Shown: positions 50,290-58,994 of the stretch, in pieces
Position numbering within the stretch: the first letter of the stretch is position 1
Layout of the letters: each line of letters starts with the position of its first letter
Assembly: GCF_000943565.1 (NCBI RefSeq)
Contig: NZ_JTDW01000001.1
Span: forward strand, 62,001 to 126,000
Origin: Neotamlana sedimentorum
GTDB lineage: Bacteria > Bacteroidota > Bacteroidia > Flavobacteriales > Flavobacteriaceae
Length of the DNA stretch: 64,000 nucleotides
Direction: 5' to 3'
Translations under genes and position numbers: made by a program
The notes under the pieces: model-generated
The model's input: only the letters and a program-made list of their open reading frames with translations
The model's database searches: none
What the model was told of the DNA's origin: nothing

Positions 50290-51513
50290 ATGAATACAAT
50301 ATTTAAAATAGATGCAGCCAAAATGTTGAGGTTGTTTACCATATTATCAGTGTTATTCCTTGCGTTTTCATGTAATGAAGACGAAGATATTGCAAGTGAA
50401 CCCTATTTTACCATTGAAGAGAACCCAACAGGACTTGTGGCCGATGTTAACGGATTAACACAAAGTTATGTGGTGCGCTCTAACCGATCTTGGGAAGTTG
50501 TTGCCCAAAGTGAAGGCGATTGGGTAAAGGCTTTTCCTAATAAAGGAGATGATGATGGTATTTTCAAATTTATTATTGAAGAAAACAATACATTCGATCC
50601 TAGGGTTATGAATTTTGCTTTCATAGTTAATGGTAAAGAACAACCGGCTTTATTTAGAGTAGAACAAGAAGCTAATATTCCGTTTATAACTATTCAAAAT
50701 GCCGAAGAAGGTATTAGTTTTACTTCTGCCGGAGCCGATTTTCAAATAAACTTAAGCACTAATGTAGACTGGACCTACCAAATAACAAATGGGGACTGGA
50801 TTAATGAAATAGAAACCACAGAAACAGCCATAAAACTTTCAGCAGAAAAAAATATAGGAACGGAGCGAACAGCTATTTTAACCGTAAGTTCGGCAGACCA
50901 TCCATCCTTAAGTAAAAGTATTAATATCACTCAATTAGATGGAAGTATTGTTTTAGAAGAACATTTCGATTGGTTAACCTACGGAAGTACTATTTTTTAC
51001 ACCACATCTGGCGAAAAACGTATGGATTCTTGGATTGATGAAGAGCTAGATAGAGGCTGGACAAGTACACCAAATACAAATTCAAGCAATCAGCAAGTGG
51101 TGTACGCCAGAACAGGTTTTGTAAAACTTGGAAAAACAGGTTACGGTGGCGATTTAATTTCTCCAAAATTTTTAAGTCTAGACGAAGAAACCAATGTTAA
51201 GGTTACATTTAAAGCAGTGCCTTACCAAACCAAGGCCGGAACCCAAGACGATAATATTTTAAATATTGGGGTGGTTGGCCCAGGTACTACAAGTGTAGAT
51301 GCATTTACTGTAAGTAATTGGCCAGATTACGATACCGATCCAGATTGTACTGCAATTTGGGAAGATGCAGCGTCAACGTATACTTTCACAATTACTGGAG
51401 CAACAAGCCAAACACAATTAAGGTTACTTGGTGGCGATTTTGCGCTGGTAGGTGTGGGTAAAGGTAAAAACCGCATTTTCTTAGATGATATTAAAGTAGA
51501 AATTATACCATAA
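50290..51513 (+). CDS. BACON-domain lipoprotein
   Basis: From the ATG at 50290 the product has about 407 residues with lipobox SVLFLAFSC. Two BACON-like beta domains follow (QSYVVRSNRSWEVVAQSEGDWVKAFP and ADFQINLSTNVDWTYQITNGDWIN, the latter followed by NIGTERTAILTVSS). A C-terminal jelly-roll module (EHFDWLTYGSTIFYTTSG...FALVGVGKGKNRIFLDDIKVEI) resembles carbohydrate-binding or choice-of-anchor domains. It is probably a surface-glycan or ligand-binding protein in the SusCD complex. A start at 50251 inside susD would add 13 residues that look unlike a signal peptide. Confidence 0.72.
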   Translation: MNTIFKIDAAKMLRLFTILSVLFLAFSCNEDEDIASEPYFTIEENPTGLVADVNGLTQSYVVRSNRSWEVVAQSEGDWVKAFPNKGDDDGIFKFIIEENNTFDPRVMNFAFIVNGKEQPALFRVEQEANIPFITIQNAEEGISFTSAGADFQINLSTNVDWTYQITNGDWINEIETTETAIKLSAEKNIGTERTAILTVSSADHPSLSKSINITQLDGSIVLEEHFDWLTYGSTIFYTTSGEKRMDSWIDEELDRGWTSTPNTNSSNQQVVYARTGFVKLGKTGYGGDLISPKFLSLDEETNVKVTFKAVPYQTKAGTQDDNILNIGVVGPGTTSVDAFTVSNWPDYDTDPDCTAIWEDAASTYTFTITGATSQTQLRLLGGDFALVGVGKGKNRIFLDDIKVEIIP

Positions 51514-51524
51514 ATACAGTTGAT

Positions 51525-52811
51525 ATGTTAATAAAGAATAATTTTTATTCATTAATATGTGTTGCTTCAAATGTTAGAATCTATGCTTTTTTGTTTTTGG
51601 CTTGTGTTTTTTTATCGAGCTGCACTAGCGATTCTACAATTGAAGACGATAACAGTATTTTAGAGCAAAATCCTATTGGTTATTATGCCGTTGCTACAGG
51701 TATTAGTGTTAACTATAGTGATGTAAGCAGTTATGTGAATAGTGGTTTTACGTTTCTTAATCCCACACAAGTAAATAAAAATAGAGAAGCGATAGGAGGA
51801 AGTTCGTACACAGAAGTTTACGGGTTTAATGTGCCTGAAGCTAATAGAGCAAGAGGTATAAGATGGAACAGTGGTGATGAAACTACTAATGAATGGCGAC
51901 CACAAGGAATAACAGGTTTTAAAAAAAATGGAGTTAGATACCTTTTAATTACTTGGTACGGGCGTGAAGGCTCAGATCATAAAGGTTCTCGCATTACCTT
52001 ACTAGATATTAGTCCGAGTTCAAGCACTTATCTTAAATACAGGCATATACTGTTAGTGCATTCTTCGGTTCCATCTTCTGTTAGCGAATACACACAATAC
52101 AATACTTATGCACCTTTAAATATTCATGCCGGTGGTATCGCTTATTATAATGATAAAGTATATATCGCAAGCACAAATTTAGGTATGAGAGTATTCGATT
52201 TAAACAAGATAATAGAAGTATCAACAGGGGCGGATACAAGTACAAAATGTGGACAGGATACGAGTGGAAATTTATATGCCTTTAATTACAGGTATATTTT
52301 ACCTCAAATAGAATATTATGATATTAATGGTGGGGCAAATCCATTTTCAACAATTCAAGTAAATGATGAAGGTAATGCCCTTTGGACGGCCCAATATTCT
52401 TCAGGGAGCTCGAGCTCTAGTGTTGTTCCTAAAGTTTATGGTTTCCCAATGGATTCTGGAGGAACAGTTCTTAATTCCGGAATTGAAGAAATAATTCCTA
52501 AAAATTCACTGTTTGACGATGATCATGCACATGGAATGCAAGGTATTTTTAGAAAAGGAAACAGAACTTGGTTGTCCTGCTCGGGTTCTCCATCAGAGTC
52601 TTATGGTTCAAAAGCAAGACTAGCAAGATATACAGATGGAGCTTCAAATACTGTGCGTTATCGCTGGCCATATGGCTCGGAATCTTTGTATTATGAAGCA
52701 GAGTACGATTATTTGTGGAGTTTAACAGAATGGGAGCCTAATGCTGGTGCAGATAATGGTAGTGAAGTAAATCGCTGCATTTTTGCGGTTCATTTTTCCG
52801 AATATGAGTAG
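51525..52811 (+). CDS. unrecognised lipoprotein, possible beta-propeller
   Basis: A 428-residue protein with lipobox FLACVFLSSC. The body is rich in Ser, Gly, Tyr and Trp with regular strand-like stretches (GVRYLLITWYGREGSDHKGSRITLLDI, LNIHAGGIAYYNDKVYIASTNLGMRVFDLNKI, ALWTAQYSSG, GIFRKGNRTWLSCSGSPSESYG). The HAGGI...Y-YIAS...MRVFDL run looks like propeller blades and resembles secreted proteins I remember from actinobacteria, also without function. Context (SusCD, phosphoesterases, GDPD) suggests surface binding or hydrolysis of a phosphorylated compound. Confidence 0.6.
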   Translation: MLIKNNFYSLICVASNVRIYAFLFLACVFLSSCTSDSTIEDDNSILEQNPIGYYAVATGISVNYSDVSSYVNSGFTFLNPTQVNKNREAIGGSSYTEVYGFNVPEANRARGIRWNSGDETTNEWRPQGITGFKKNGVRYLLITWYGREGSDHKGSRITLLDISPSSSTYLKYRHILLVHSSVPSSVSEYTQYNTYAPLNIHAGGIAYYNDKVYIASTNLGMRVFDLNKIIEVSTGADTSTKCGQDTSGNLYAFNYRYILPQIEYYDINGGANPFSTIQVNDEGNALWTAQYSSGSSSSSVVPKVYGFPMDSGGTVLNSGIEEIIPKNSLFDDDHAHGMQGIFRKGNRTWLSCSGSPSESYGSKARLARYTDGASNTVRYRWPYGSESLYYEAEYDYLWSLTEWEPNAGADNGSEVNRCIFAVHFSEYE

Positions 52812-52856
52812 GTTTTTTACCTGATGAAAAAATAATTTAAAGATTTTAATTAAATA

Positions 52857-54842
52857 ATGAACAATCAATCAAGAAGAAAATTTATAAAGCTAAGCGGTTT
52901 AACAACAATTGCAAGTGTAAGCGGTTTAGGATTTACTTTATTTAATTGCGCGAGTGATGATGAGGTATTAATCGATGAGAATAACGACTTAAACATTTCA
53001 GGTGTATCAATACCATCGTCGTTAAATGTAAGTAGAGAAGGAGAAACCACATTAACAGGAAAAGGGTTTAAAGTTGGAGATACAATAGAGTTTGTATCTT
53101 CAACTGCTTCGCTAACTTTTTTAGGAACGGTAGTTGAAATTACAGAAAACACATTCACGTTTACCATTCCTGCTAATTTTGAATCTGGAAATTATACACT
53201 TAGTGTTTTACGTAATACCAACAGCTTGCTTTTAGGTAATATTTTGTGTAACGTAATTGCTAATACCAACATTCCCGATGTTGCCGGTAAAAACATAAAA
53301 GGTGTGGTTTATAGCAATGGAGAGGGTATAGCAAATGTTACGGTATCCGATGGTTACGAGGTTACTGTTACCGATGCTCAAGGGCGTTATTATTTAGAGT
53401 CGCAAAAACAAACAGGGTTTGTTTTTATTTCTGTTCCTGGAAATTATGAGGTTACAAATGTTGGTAGTGCACCTCAATTTTTTAAACGCATAAGCAATAG
53501 TGTTGAAACAATCGAGCAAAAAGATTTCTCTCTTATTCAAGTAGATAATAACAATCACGTTGTGTTGCCTTTAGCCGATTGGCATTTGGCTAACAGAAAT
53601 AACGATTTAGAGCAGTTTAATACAAAAGTATTGCCCGATATTAATAGCACTATAGAAAAATATACAGCCAACGGCACCAAAGTGTATGCTTTAACTTTAG
53701 GCGATTTAACTTGGGATGCATATTGGTACGATAACAATTTTGGACTAAATGAATATGTGCCATACATGAATAAGGTAAACGCACCTGTGTTCAATCTTAT
53801 TGGTAATCACGATAACGATCCTTATTATGCTAACGATTGGGAAGCCGAAAATAAATACCGAGACATTATTGGGCCTACATACTATTCGTTTAACTTAGGG
53901 AAGGTGCACTACGTGGTTTTAGATAGCGTAGAATATGTTAATTCTGGAGGCTCGCAAGGCACTATTGGTAGCCGTAACTACAACGAGAAACTAACCAACG
54001 ATCAAATAGAATGGTTAAAAAAAGATTTAGCAACCATAACCGATAAAAGTACGCCAATTGTTTTGGCAATGCATACCCCATTATATAAAAATCCAACGGT
54101 TGATGCAGGTGGAAATCAAATAAATTCTACCGATTTATCTAACGCCAATATACTTGTAAATGTGCTGGCCGATTTTTCTACAGTACACGTTCTATCTGGG
54201 CATGCGCATGTTAATTATTCTGTAGAAGAAGAGCAAAATATCATGGAGCATAACACAGCTGCTTTGTGCGCTACTTGGTGGTGGACCGGCAAAAGTGGAT
54301 ATGCTAACAATCATATATGTAAAGACGGAAGCCCTGGCGGATATGGCATTTGGCAGATAAATAATACAGATATACAATGGCGTTTTAAAGGGATTGGTTA
54401 CAATGAAGATTATCAGTTTAGAACCTACGATGTTAATAGCATTCATATTACAGCTGCTAATTATGCGCCAAATGCAAGCGACGCAGATATAGAAAGTTAT
54501 GCCGATGCATACGCAAGCCCAAGTGCCAATAACGAGGTGTTAATTAATGTTTGGGGTTACGATTCGCAATGGAAAATTGAAGTTTCAGAAAACAACCAAT
54601 CCTTGCCTGTAACACGTGTAAATGCTAAAGACCCGTTACATATTATTTCGTACGAAGTACTGCGTTTAAATGCTGGAGCAACACCAACAAGTGCTTTTGT
54701 TACCAATACTACCGCTCACATTTTTAAAGTAACGGCAGCTGCAGCAAATTCAACTTTAATAATAAAAGTAACAGACAGATTTGGTAATGTTTACACCGAA
54801 AATATGGTAAGACCCAAAGCACTCACTTTAAATATGGTTTAA
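52857..54842 (+). CDS. secreted calcineurin-like phosphoesterase with IPT/TIG domain
   Basis: A 661-residue protein. It begins with a twin-arginine-like leader (NNQSRRKFIKLSGLTTIASV) and a lipobox-like GFTLFNC. An IPT/TIG-type beta domain lies at about 45-125, then a carboxypeptidase-regulatory-like domain (KNIKGVVYSNGEGIANVTVSD). The metallophosphoesterase core has DWH (ADWHLANR), GDLTWD, GNHDND, LAMHTPLYK and GHAHVNY, the complete two-metal set. The C-terminal 150 residues match the MetallophosC type. It likely cleaves phosphomonoesters or diesters outside the cytoplasm. Confidence 0.87.
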   Translation: MNNQSRRKFIKLSGLTTIASVSGLGFTLFNCASDDEVLIDENNDLNISGVSIPSSLNVSREGETTLTGKGFKVGDTIEFVSSTASLTFLGTVVEITENTFTFTIPANFESGNYTLSVLRNTNSLLLGNILCNVIANTNIPDVAGKNIKGVVYSNGEGIANVTVSDGYEVTVTDAQGRYYLESQKQTGFVFISVPGNYEVTNVGSAPQFFKRISNSVETIEQKDFSLIQVDNNNHVVLPLADWHLANRNNDLEQFNTKVLPDINSTIEKYTANGTKVYALTLGDLTWDAYWYDNNFGLNEYVPYMNKVNAPVFNLIGNHDNDPYYANDWEAENKYRDIIGPTYYSFNLGKVHYVVLDSVEYVNSGGSQGTIGSRNYNEKLTNDQIEWLKKDLATITDKSTPIVLAMHTPLYKNPTVDAGGNQINSTDLSNANILVNVLADFSTVHVLSGHAHVNYSVEEEQNIMEHNTAALCATWWWTGKSGYANNHICKDGSPGGYGIWQINNTDIQWRFKGIGYNEDYQFRTYDVNSIHITAANYAPNASDADIESYADAYASPSANNEVLINVWGYDSQWKIEVSENNQSLPVTRVNAKDPLHIISYEVLRLNAGATPTSAFVTNTTAHIFKVTAAAANSTLIIKVTDRFGNVYTENMVRPKALTLNMV

Positions 54843-54852
54843 AATATATAAC

Positions 54853-56445
54853 ATGAAAATTTCAAAAATAAAACTATTAATAACAACTGTGATTTTTGGT
54901 GTTACAGTAATGCAAACAATAGCTCAAAATAAAGTTACGGGTTATGTGTTTCATGATGCCAATAGCAACGGAAAAAAAGAAACCAACGAAAAAGGTATTG
55001 AAAGCATTGCAGTAACCAACGGTAAGGAAGTCGTGCTTACAAATGCAAAAGGTGTTTACCAGTTACCTTTAACTAACGATGCTATAATTTCGGTTATAAA
55101 ACCAAGCAATTACAAAGTGGCTGTAAACGCTAATAACTTGCCTCAGTTTTTTTACATTCATAAACCTAAAGGTTCACCTAAATTAAAATTTAAAGGTGTT
55201 GAGGCTACTGGAAAATTACCACGCAACGTAAATTTTCCTTTAATAGCTTCTGAAGAAAATGAGGTGTTTACGGCTCTAATTTTTGGAGACCCACAACCTT
55301 ATACACAACAACAAGTAGATTATTTTGCAAAGGGTATTGTTGAAGAAGTAGCTAATATTAAAAATATACCTTTTGGTTTAAGTTTGGGCGATTTAGTTGG
55401 TAACGATTTAAGTTTGTTTAATCCGTATATAAAAGCCACCAAAAAAGCAGGTATTCCTTGGTATAATGTATTAGGAAATCATGATCTTAATTTTGATGTT
55501 GAAACCGATGCACTTTCCGATGAAACTTACGAGGCTCATTTTGGGCCTGCAAATTATGCATTTAACTATGGTAAAGTTCACTTTATAATTATTGATAATG
55601 TATTGTACCCAGACCCGCGAAAAGAATCAAAATATTGGGGCGGTTTTAGAGAAGATCAATTTCAATTTTTAGAAAACGATTTAAAGTACGTACCAAAAGA
55701 TCATTTAATTATTTTGGCCATGCATATTCCATTAAGCGAACCAGATGATAATGATACTTTTAATGACGAGCATCGCCAAAGGTTATTCAATTTATTAAAG
55801 CCATTTTCAAATACCTTGTCATTATCGGCACACACGCATATTCAGCGTCAAGATTTTTTTACTAACGCCCAAGGTTGGCCACAAGAGAAACCACACCATC
55901 ATTATAATGTAGGAACTACTAGCGGCGATTGGTACTCGGGTAAATTAGACGCCAATAAAGTGCCTACTTCAACCATGCGCGATGGCACTCCTAAAGGTTA
56001 TGCATTTATAAACTTTAATGGAAATAGCTACAGTGTAGACTATAAAGTGGCGGGTAAGCCTAAAACTCATCAAATGGAAATATTTGCTCCTAAAGTTGTG
56101 GCAAAAGATAAGAAAACTAAAGCAGCAATTTATGTGAATTTTTTTATGGGAAGCCCAAGCGATGAGGTGTTATATAAAATTGATGGTGGTGAATGGAATG
56201 CTATGAAATACACCACAGAACCGGACCCATCGTATGTGTCTCAGATTATTAATTGGGATGAGTCTGAAACGTTAATACCAGGTAAGCGCGCGTCAAATGC
56301 TATTGATTGTACGCATCTCTGGAAAGGTAAAATTTTAACAAAATTAAGTGCAGGCACACATACGATTGAGGTTAAGGCAACAGATATGTTTGGTAAAACG
56401 CATTACGGTAGTAAAACGTATCGTGTAGAGCAATCTAACTTCTAA
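54853..56445 (+). CDS. secreted calcineurin-like phosphoesterase (MetallophosN/C type)
   Basis: A 530-residue protein with a signal peptide (to AQN at about 26). The N-terminal SdrD-like domain reads VTGYVFHDANSNGKKETNEKGIESIAVTNGKEVVLTNAKGVYQL. The metallophosphoesterase core has GDPQPY, SLGDLVGND, GNHDLN, LAMHIPLSE and SAHTHIQ, and a C-terminal beta domain follows. It is related to, but shorter than, the previous gene and lies 11 bases after it. The pair may act on different bonds of the same compound. Confidence 0.9.
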   Translation: MKISKIKLLITTVIFGVTVMQTIAQNKVTGYVFHDANSNGKKETNEKGIESIAVTNGKEVVLTNAKGVYQLPLTNDAIISVIKPSNYKVAVNANNLPQFFYIHKPKGSPKLKFKGVEATGKLPRNVNFPLIASEENEVFTALIFGDPQPYTQQQVDYFAKGIVEEVANIKNIPFGLSLGDLVGNDLSLFNPYIKATKKAGIPWYNVLGNHDLNFDVETDALSDETYEAHFGPANYAFNYGKVHFIIIDNVLYPDPRKESKYWGGFREDQFQFLENDLKYVPKDHLIILAMHIPLSEPDDNDTFNDEHRQRLFNLLKPFSNTLSLSAHTHIQRQDFFTNAQGWPQEKPHHHYNVGTTSGDWYSGKLDANKVPTSTMRDGTPKGYAFINFNGNSYSVDYKVAGKPKTHQMEIFAPKVVAKDKKTKAAIYVNFFMGSPSDEVLYKIDGGEWNAMKYTTEPDPSYVSQIINWDESETLIPGKRASNAIDCTHLWKGKILTKLSAGTHTIEVKATDMFGKTHYGSKTYRVEQSNF

Positions 56446-56459
56446 AAAAAATATTATAA

Positions 56460-57377
56460 ATGAAGATTTTAAATTATATCGTAGTTTTTCTAGTCGTTTT
56501 TGCTTGCAAAGAGCAACAAGAAAAAGTTTCAAAAGAGCACATAGATCAAGGTGAAAAAGTAGAAGTTCAAGGGCACAGAGGAGAGCGCGGGCATAGTCCC
56601 GAAAACACATTAATTGGTTTTAAAAATGCCATTTTAAAAGGTGTTGATGTTATTGAGCTAGATGTTGTCATATCAAAAGATAAAAAAGTGGTAGTATCTC
56701 ACGAGCCTTACATGTCATCGCTTTACGTTTTAACGCCGCAAGGAGATAGTATTTCAAAAGCTGAAGAGAAGCAGTACAATTTATATCAAATGACCTACGA
56801 TAGTATTAAAACATTCGAAGTGGGTTTAAAAGGAAATATTAAGTTTCCAGAGCAAAAGCGCATTAAAGCATATAAGCCATTATTAAGTGAGGTTGTTGAT
56901 AGTATTGAAGCTTTTGTTAGTGCTCATAAACTAGCGCCTGTGGGATATAATATTGAAATTAAATCGGTGCCATCTCAATATGAAGTTTACCAGCCAAAAC
57001 CTGGTGTTATGGTAGATTTAGTTATGCAAATTTTAAATACTAAAACCATAGCAGGCAAATGGAATATACAGTCTTTTGATCCTGCAATTTTAAACGAAAT
57101 GCACGAAAAATATCCCGATGTAACTCTCGCTTATTTAGTAAGCAAAGGTGATTTTAAAGAGAATTTAAAGTTATTAAATTTTACGCCTAATATTTACAGC
57201 CCTAATTATAAATTAATAAAAGCAAAAACTGTAGTAGATGCTATTAAAGCCAAAAACATGAAACTAATTCCTTGGACGGTTAATGATTCTATAGCTATTG
57301 GTAAGCAAATACATTTTGGTGTAGATGGTATTATTACAGATTATCCAGAAAAAGTATTATCCCAAATTACTGAATGA
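56460..57377 (+). CDS. lipoprotein glycerophosphodiester phosphodiesterase
   Basis: A 305-residue GDPD-family enzyme. The lipobox is FLVVFAC (Cys16). Catalytic residues are His39-Arg40 in VQGHRGERGHSPENT, Glu66 and Asp68 in VIELDVV, and His81 in VSHEPY. Later blocks PVGYNIEIKS and IQSFDPAIL are standard. It splits glycerophosphodiesters to an alcohol and glycerol 3-phosphate in the periplasm or on the surface. It closes the organophosphate locus and is followed by a terminator. Confidence 0.92.
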   Translation: MKILNYIVVFLVVFACKEQQEKVSKEHIDQGEKVEVQGHRGERGHSPENTLIGFKNAILKGVDVIELDVVISKDKKVVVSHEPYMSSLYVLTPQGDSISKAEEKQYNLYQMTYDSIKTFEVGLKGNIKFPEQKRIKAYKPLLSEVVDSIEAFVSAHKLAPVGYNIEIKSVPSQYEVYQPKPGVMVDLVMQILNTKTIAGKWNIQSFDPAILNEMHEKYPDVTLAYLVSKGDFKENLKLLNFTPNIYSPNYKLIKAKTVVDAIKAKNMKLIPWTVNDSIAIGKQIHFGVDGIITDYPEKVLSQITE

Positions 57378-57448
57378 TAATTTTTATTTAGTAATGATTA
57401 AGTTAAGTTATTGATTTTAAGTTTCTCAGATTGAATCAAGTCGAAAGG

Positions 57449-57471
57449 ACTCTTCATTTTAAATGGAGAGT
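57449..57471 (+). terminator. terminator after the GDPD gene
   Basis: ACTCTTCATT and AATGGAGAGT (57449-57471) form a 10-bp stem with one G-T pair and are followed by eight T. The arms resemble the displaced tRNA terminator at 43087-43115. The rest of the gap 57378-57655 shows nothing else. Confidence 0.7.
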
Positions 57472-57655
57472 TTTTTTTGTTTTAAAGCATAAAAAATTCT
57501 TGATACTTTTTAAAAATAAGAAGAAATTTTACTGAAATTTTAAGGCTTTGTTGTGCTATATTTAATAATTTGTTCTTTTTTGTTATTAAGCGGCCTTAAT
57601 ATTGGTTTTAAGCAATTAAGCTATTAATTTTACGCATAAATTAAATAAACCACAA

Positions 57656-58864
57656 ATGGCTAAACTATTTTTAGTAGAAGGACAAATACAAAACTACGCT
57701 TGGGGAGGTACACAATACATACCTAATTTATTGGATGTTAAAACCAATGGCGAACAATGTGCCGAATATTGGTTAGGCGCGCACAGTAAAGCACCATCAA
57801 CAATAAAAACTGCTGAAGGAGATAAAACGTTAGACACTTATATTGCTAATAATTTAAATTCGGTATTAGGCGATAACATTGCCAATGCTTTTGGTCGCTT
57901 ACCGTTTTTGTTTAAGGTTTTAGATGTACGCGATATGTTATCTATACAAGTGCATCCTACAAAAGTTGAAGCCGAAAAAGGGTTTAAAAAAGAAAATGAA
58001 GCTGGTATACCTTTAACTGCAAAACACCGTAATTATAAAGACGATAACCACAAGCCAGAAATAATGGTAGCTTTAAGTGAGTTTTGGTTATTACACGGTT
58101 TTTTAACTGAAGCCAAATTAAAAGCGGTTTTAGAGTCTGTTCCAGAATTTAAACATTTAATATCTGTTTTTGAAGCTGAAGGCTATTTCGGTTTGTATAA
58201 AACGGTTATGGAAGAATCGCAAGAAGAAACCAACAAAGTACTACAGCCATTAGTTGATAGAATTTTACCATTATACAAAGCAGGAAAGTTAGAAAAACAA
58301 TCGCCAGATTATTGGGCTGCCAAAGCAGTAGATTCTGCCGATGATGCTTCGGTTTTAGATAAAGGTATTTACTCCATTTATTTTTTCAATATTGTAAAAG
58401 CAAATAAAGGCGAAGCGGTGTTTCAAGATGCTGGTATTCCTCATGCTTATTTAGAAGGGCAAAATATGGAGCTTATGGCAAATTCAGATAACGTGTTGCG
58501 TGGTGGTTTAACACCAAAACATGTAGATGTGCCAGAATTATTAAAACACGTGGCTTTTAACGAAACGGTTCCTAACGTTATGCAAGGCGATTTACAGGCC
58601 GATGGAATAGAACGTATTTATAAATCGCCAGCACCCGATTTCCAATTAAGTTTAATTTCTTTAGAATCTTCAAACACTTACAAAAACACCTCAAAAACAG
58701 CCGAAATTATTATTGTAATTGAAGGTGAGGCTGAAGTAAACGAAGAAGAAACTACAGTTAGTTTAGCTAAGGGGCAAGCCGCTTTTTTAGCAGCAACAAG
58801 TCAATATACAATTCAAACAAAATCGAACGCAATTATATATAAAGCAACTGCACCACAATCGTAG
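57656..58864 (+). CDS. manA: mannose-6-phosphate isomerase, type I
   Basis: A 402-residue cupin-fold zinc enzyme that interconverts mannose 6-phosphate and fructose 6-phosphate. The N-terminus (QIQNYAWGGTQYIPNLL) and the zinc-site blocks (LSIQVHPTK, HKPEIMVAL, GIPHAYLEGQNMELMANSDNVLRGGLTPKH) are typical, and the length fits. It stands between the organophosphate locus and the transketolase-transaldolase pair on the same strand and supplies hexose phosphate to those enzymes. Confidence 0.93.
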   Translation: MAKLFLVEGQIQNYAWGGTQYIPNLLDVKTNGEQCAEYWLGAHSKAPSTIKTAEGDKTLDTYIANNLNSVLGDNIANAFGRLPFLFKVLDVRDMLSIQVHPTKVEAEKGFKKENEAGIPLTAKHRNYKDDNHKPEIMVALSEFWLLHGFLTEAKLKAVLESVPEFKHLISVFEAEGYFGLYKTVMEESQEETNKVLQPLVDRILPLYKAGKLEKQSPDYWAAKAVDSADDASVLDKGIYSIYFFNIVKANKGEAVFQDAGIPHAYLEGQNMELMANSDNVLRGGLTPKHVDVPELLKHVAFNETVPNVMQGDLQADGIERIYKSPAPDFQLSLISLESSNTYKNTSKTAEIIIVIEGEAEVNEEETTVSLAKGQAAFLAATSQYTIQTKSNAIIYKATAPQS

Positions 58865-58941
58865 TTGTTAAAATCATTGTAAAAACTATTAATATTAGTT
58901 TAATACGTACTAAAAGCGACTGCTTTTAACATAAAAAACCT

Positions 58942-58949
58942 TAGTTTTG
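58942..58949 (+). promoter_or_regulatory. promoter of the transketolase gene
   Basis: TAGTTTTG is a perfect TAnnTTTG element, 45 bases before the transketolase ATG, in an otherwise empty gap. Confidence 0.5.
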
Positions 58950-58994
58950 TGAGGTTAATTGTTATAACACCATTAAACTAGAACATTTAAAATA

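Noticed and set aside
57421-57490. Second attachment site or remnant of the element, because the terminator resembles the one beyond attR
   Set aside because: Only the terminator arms are alike; the 16-base repeat is absent and no element genes are near.
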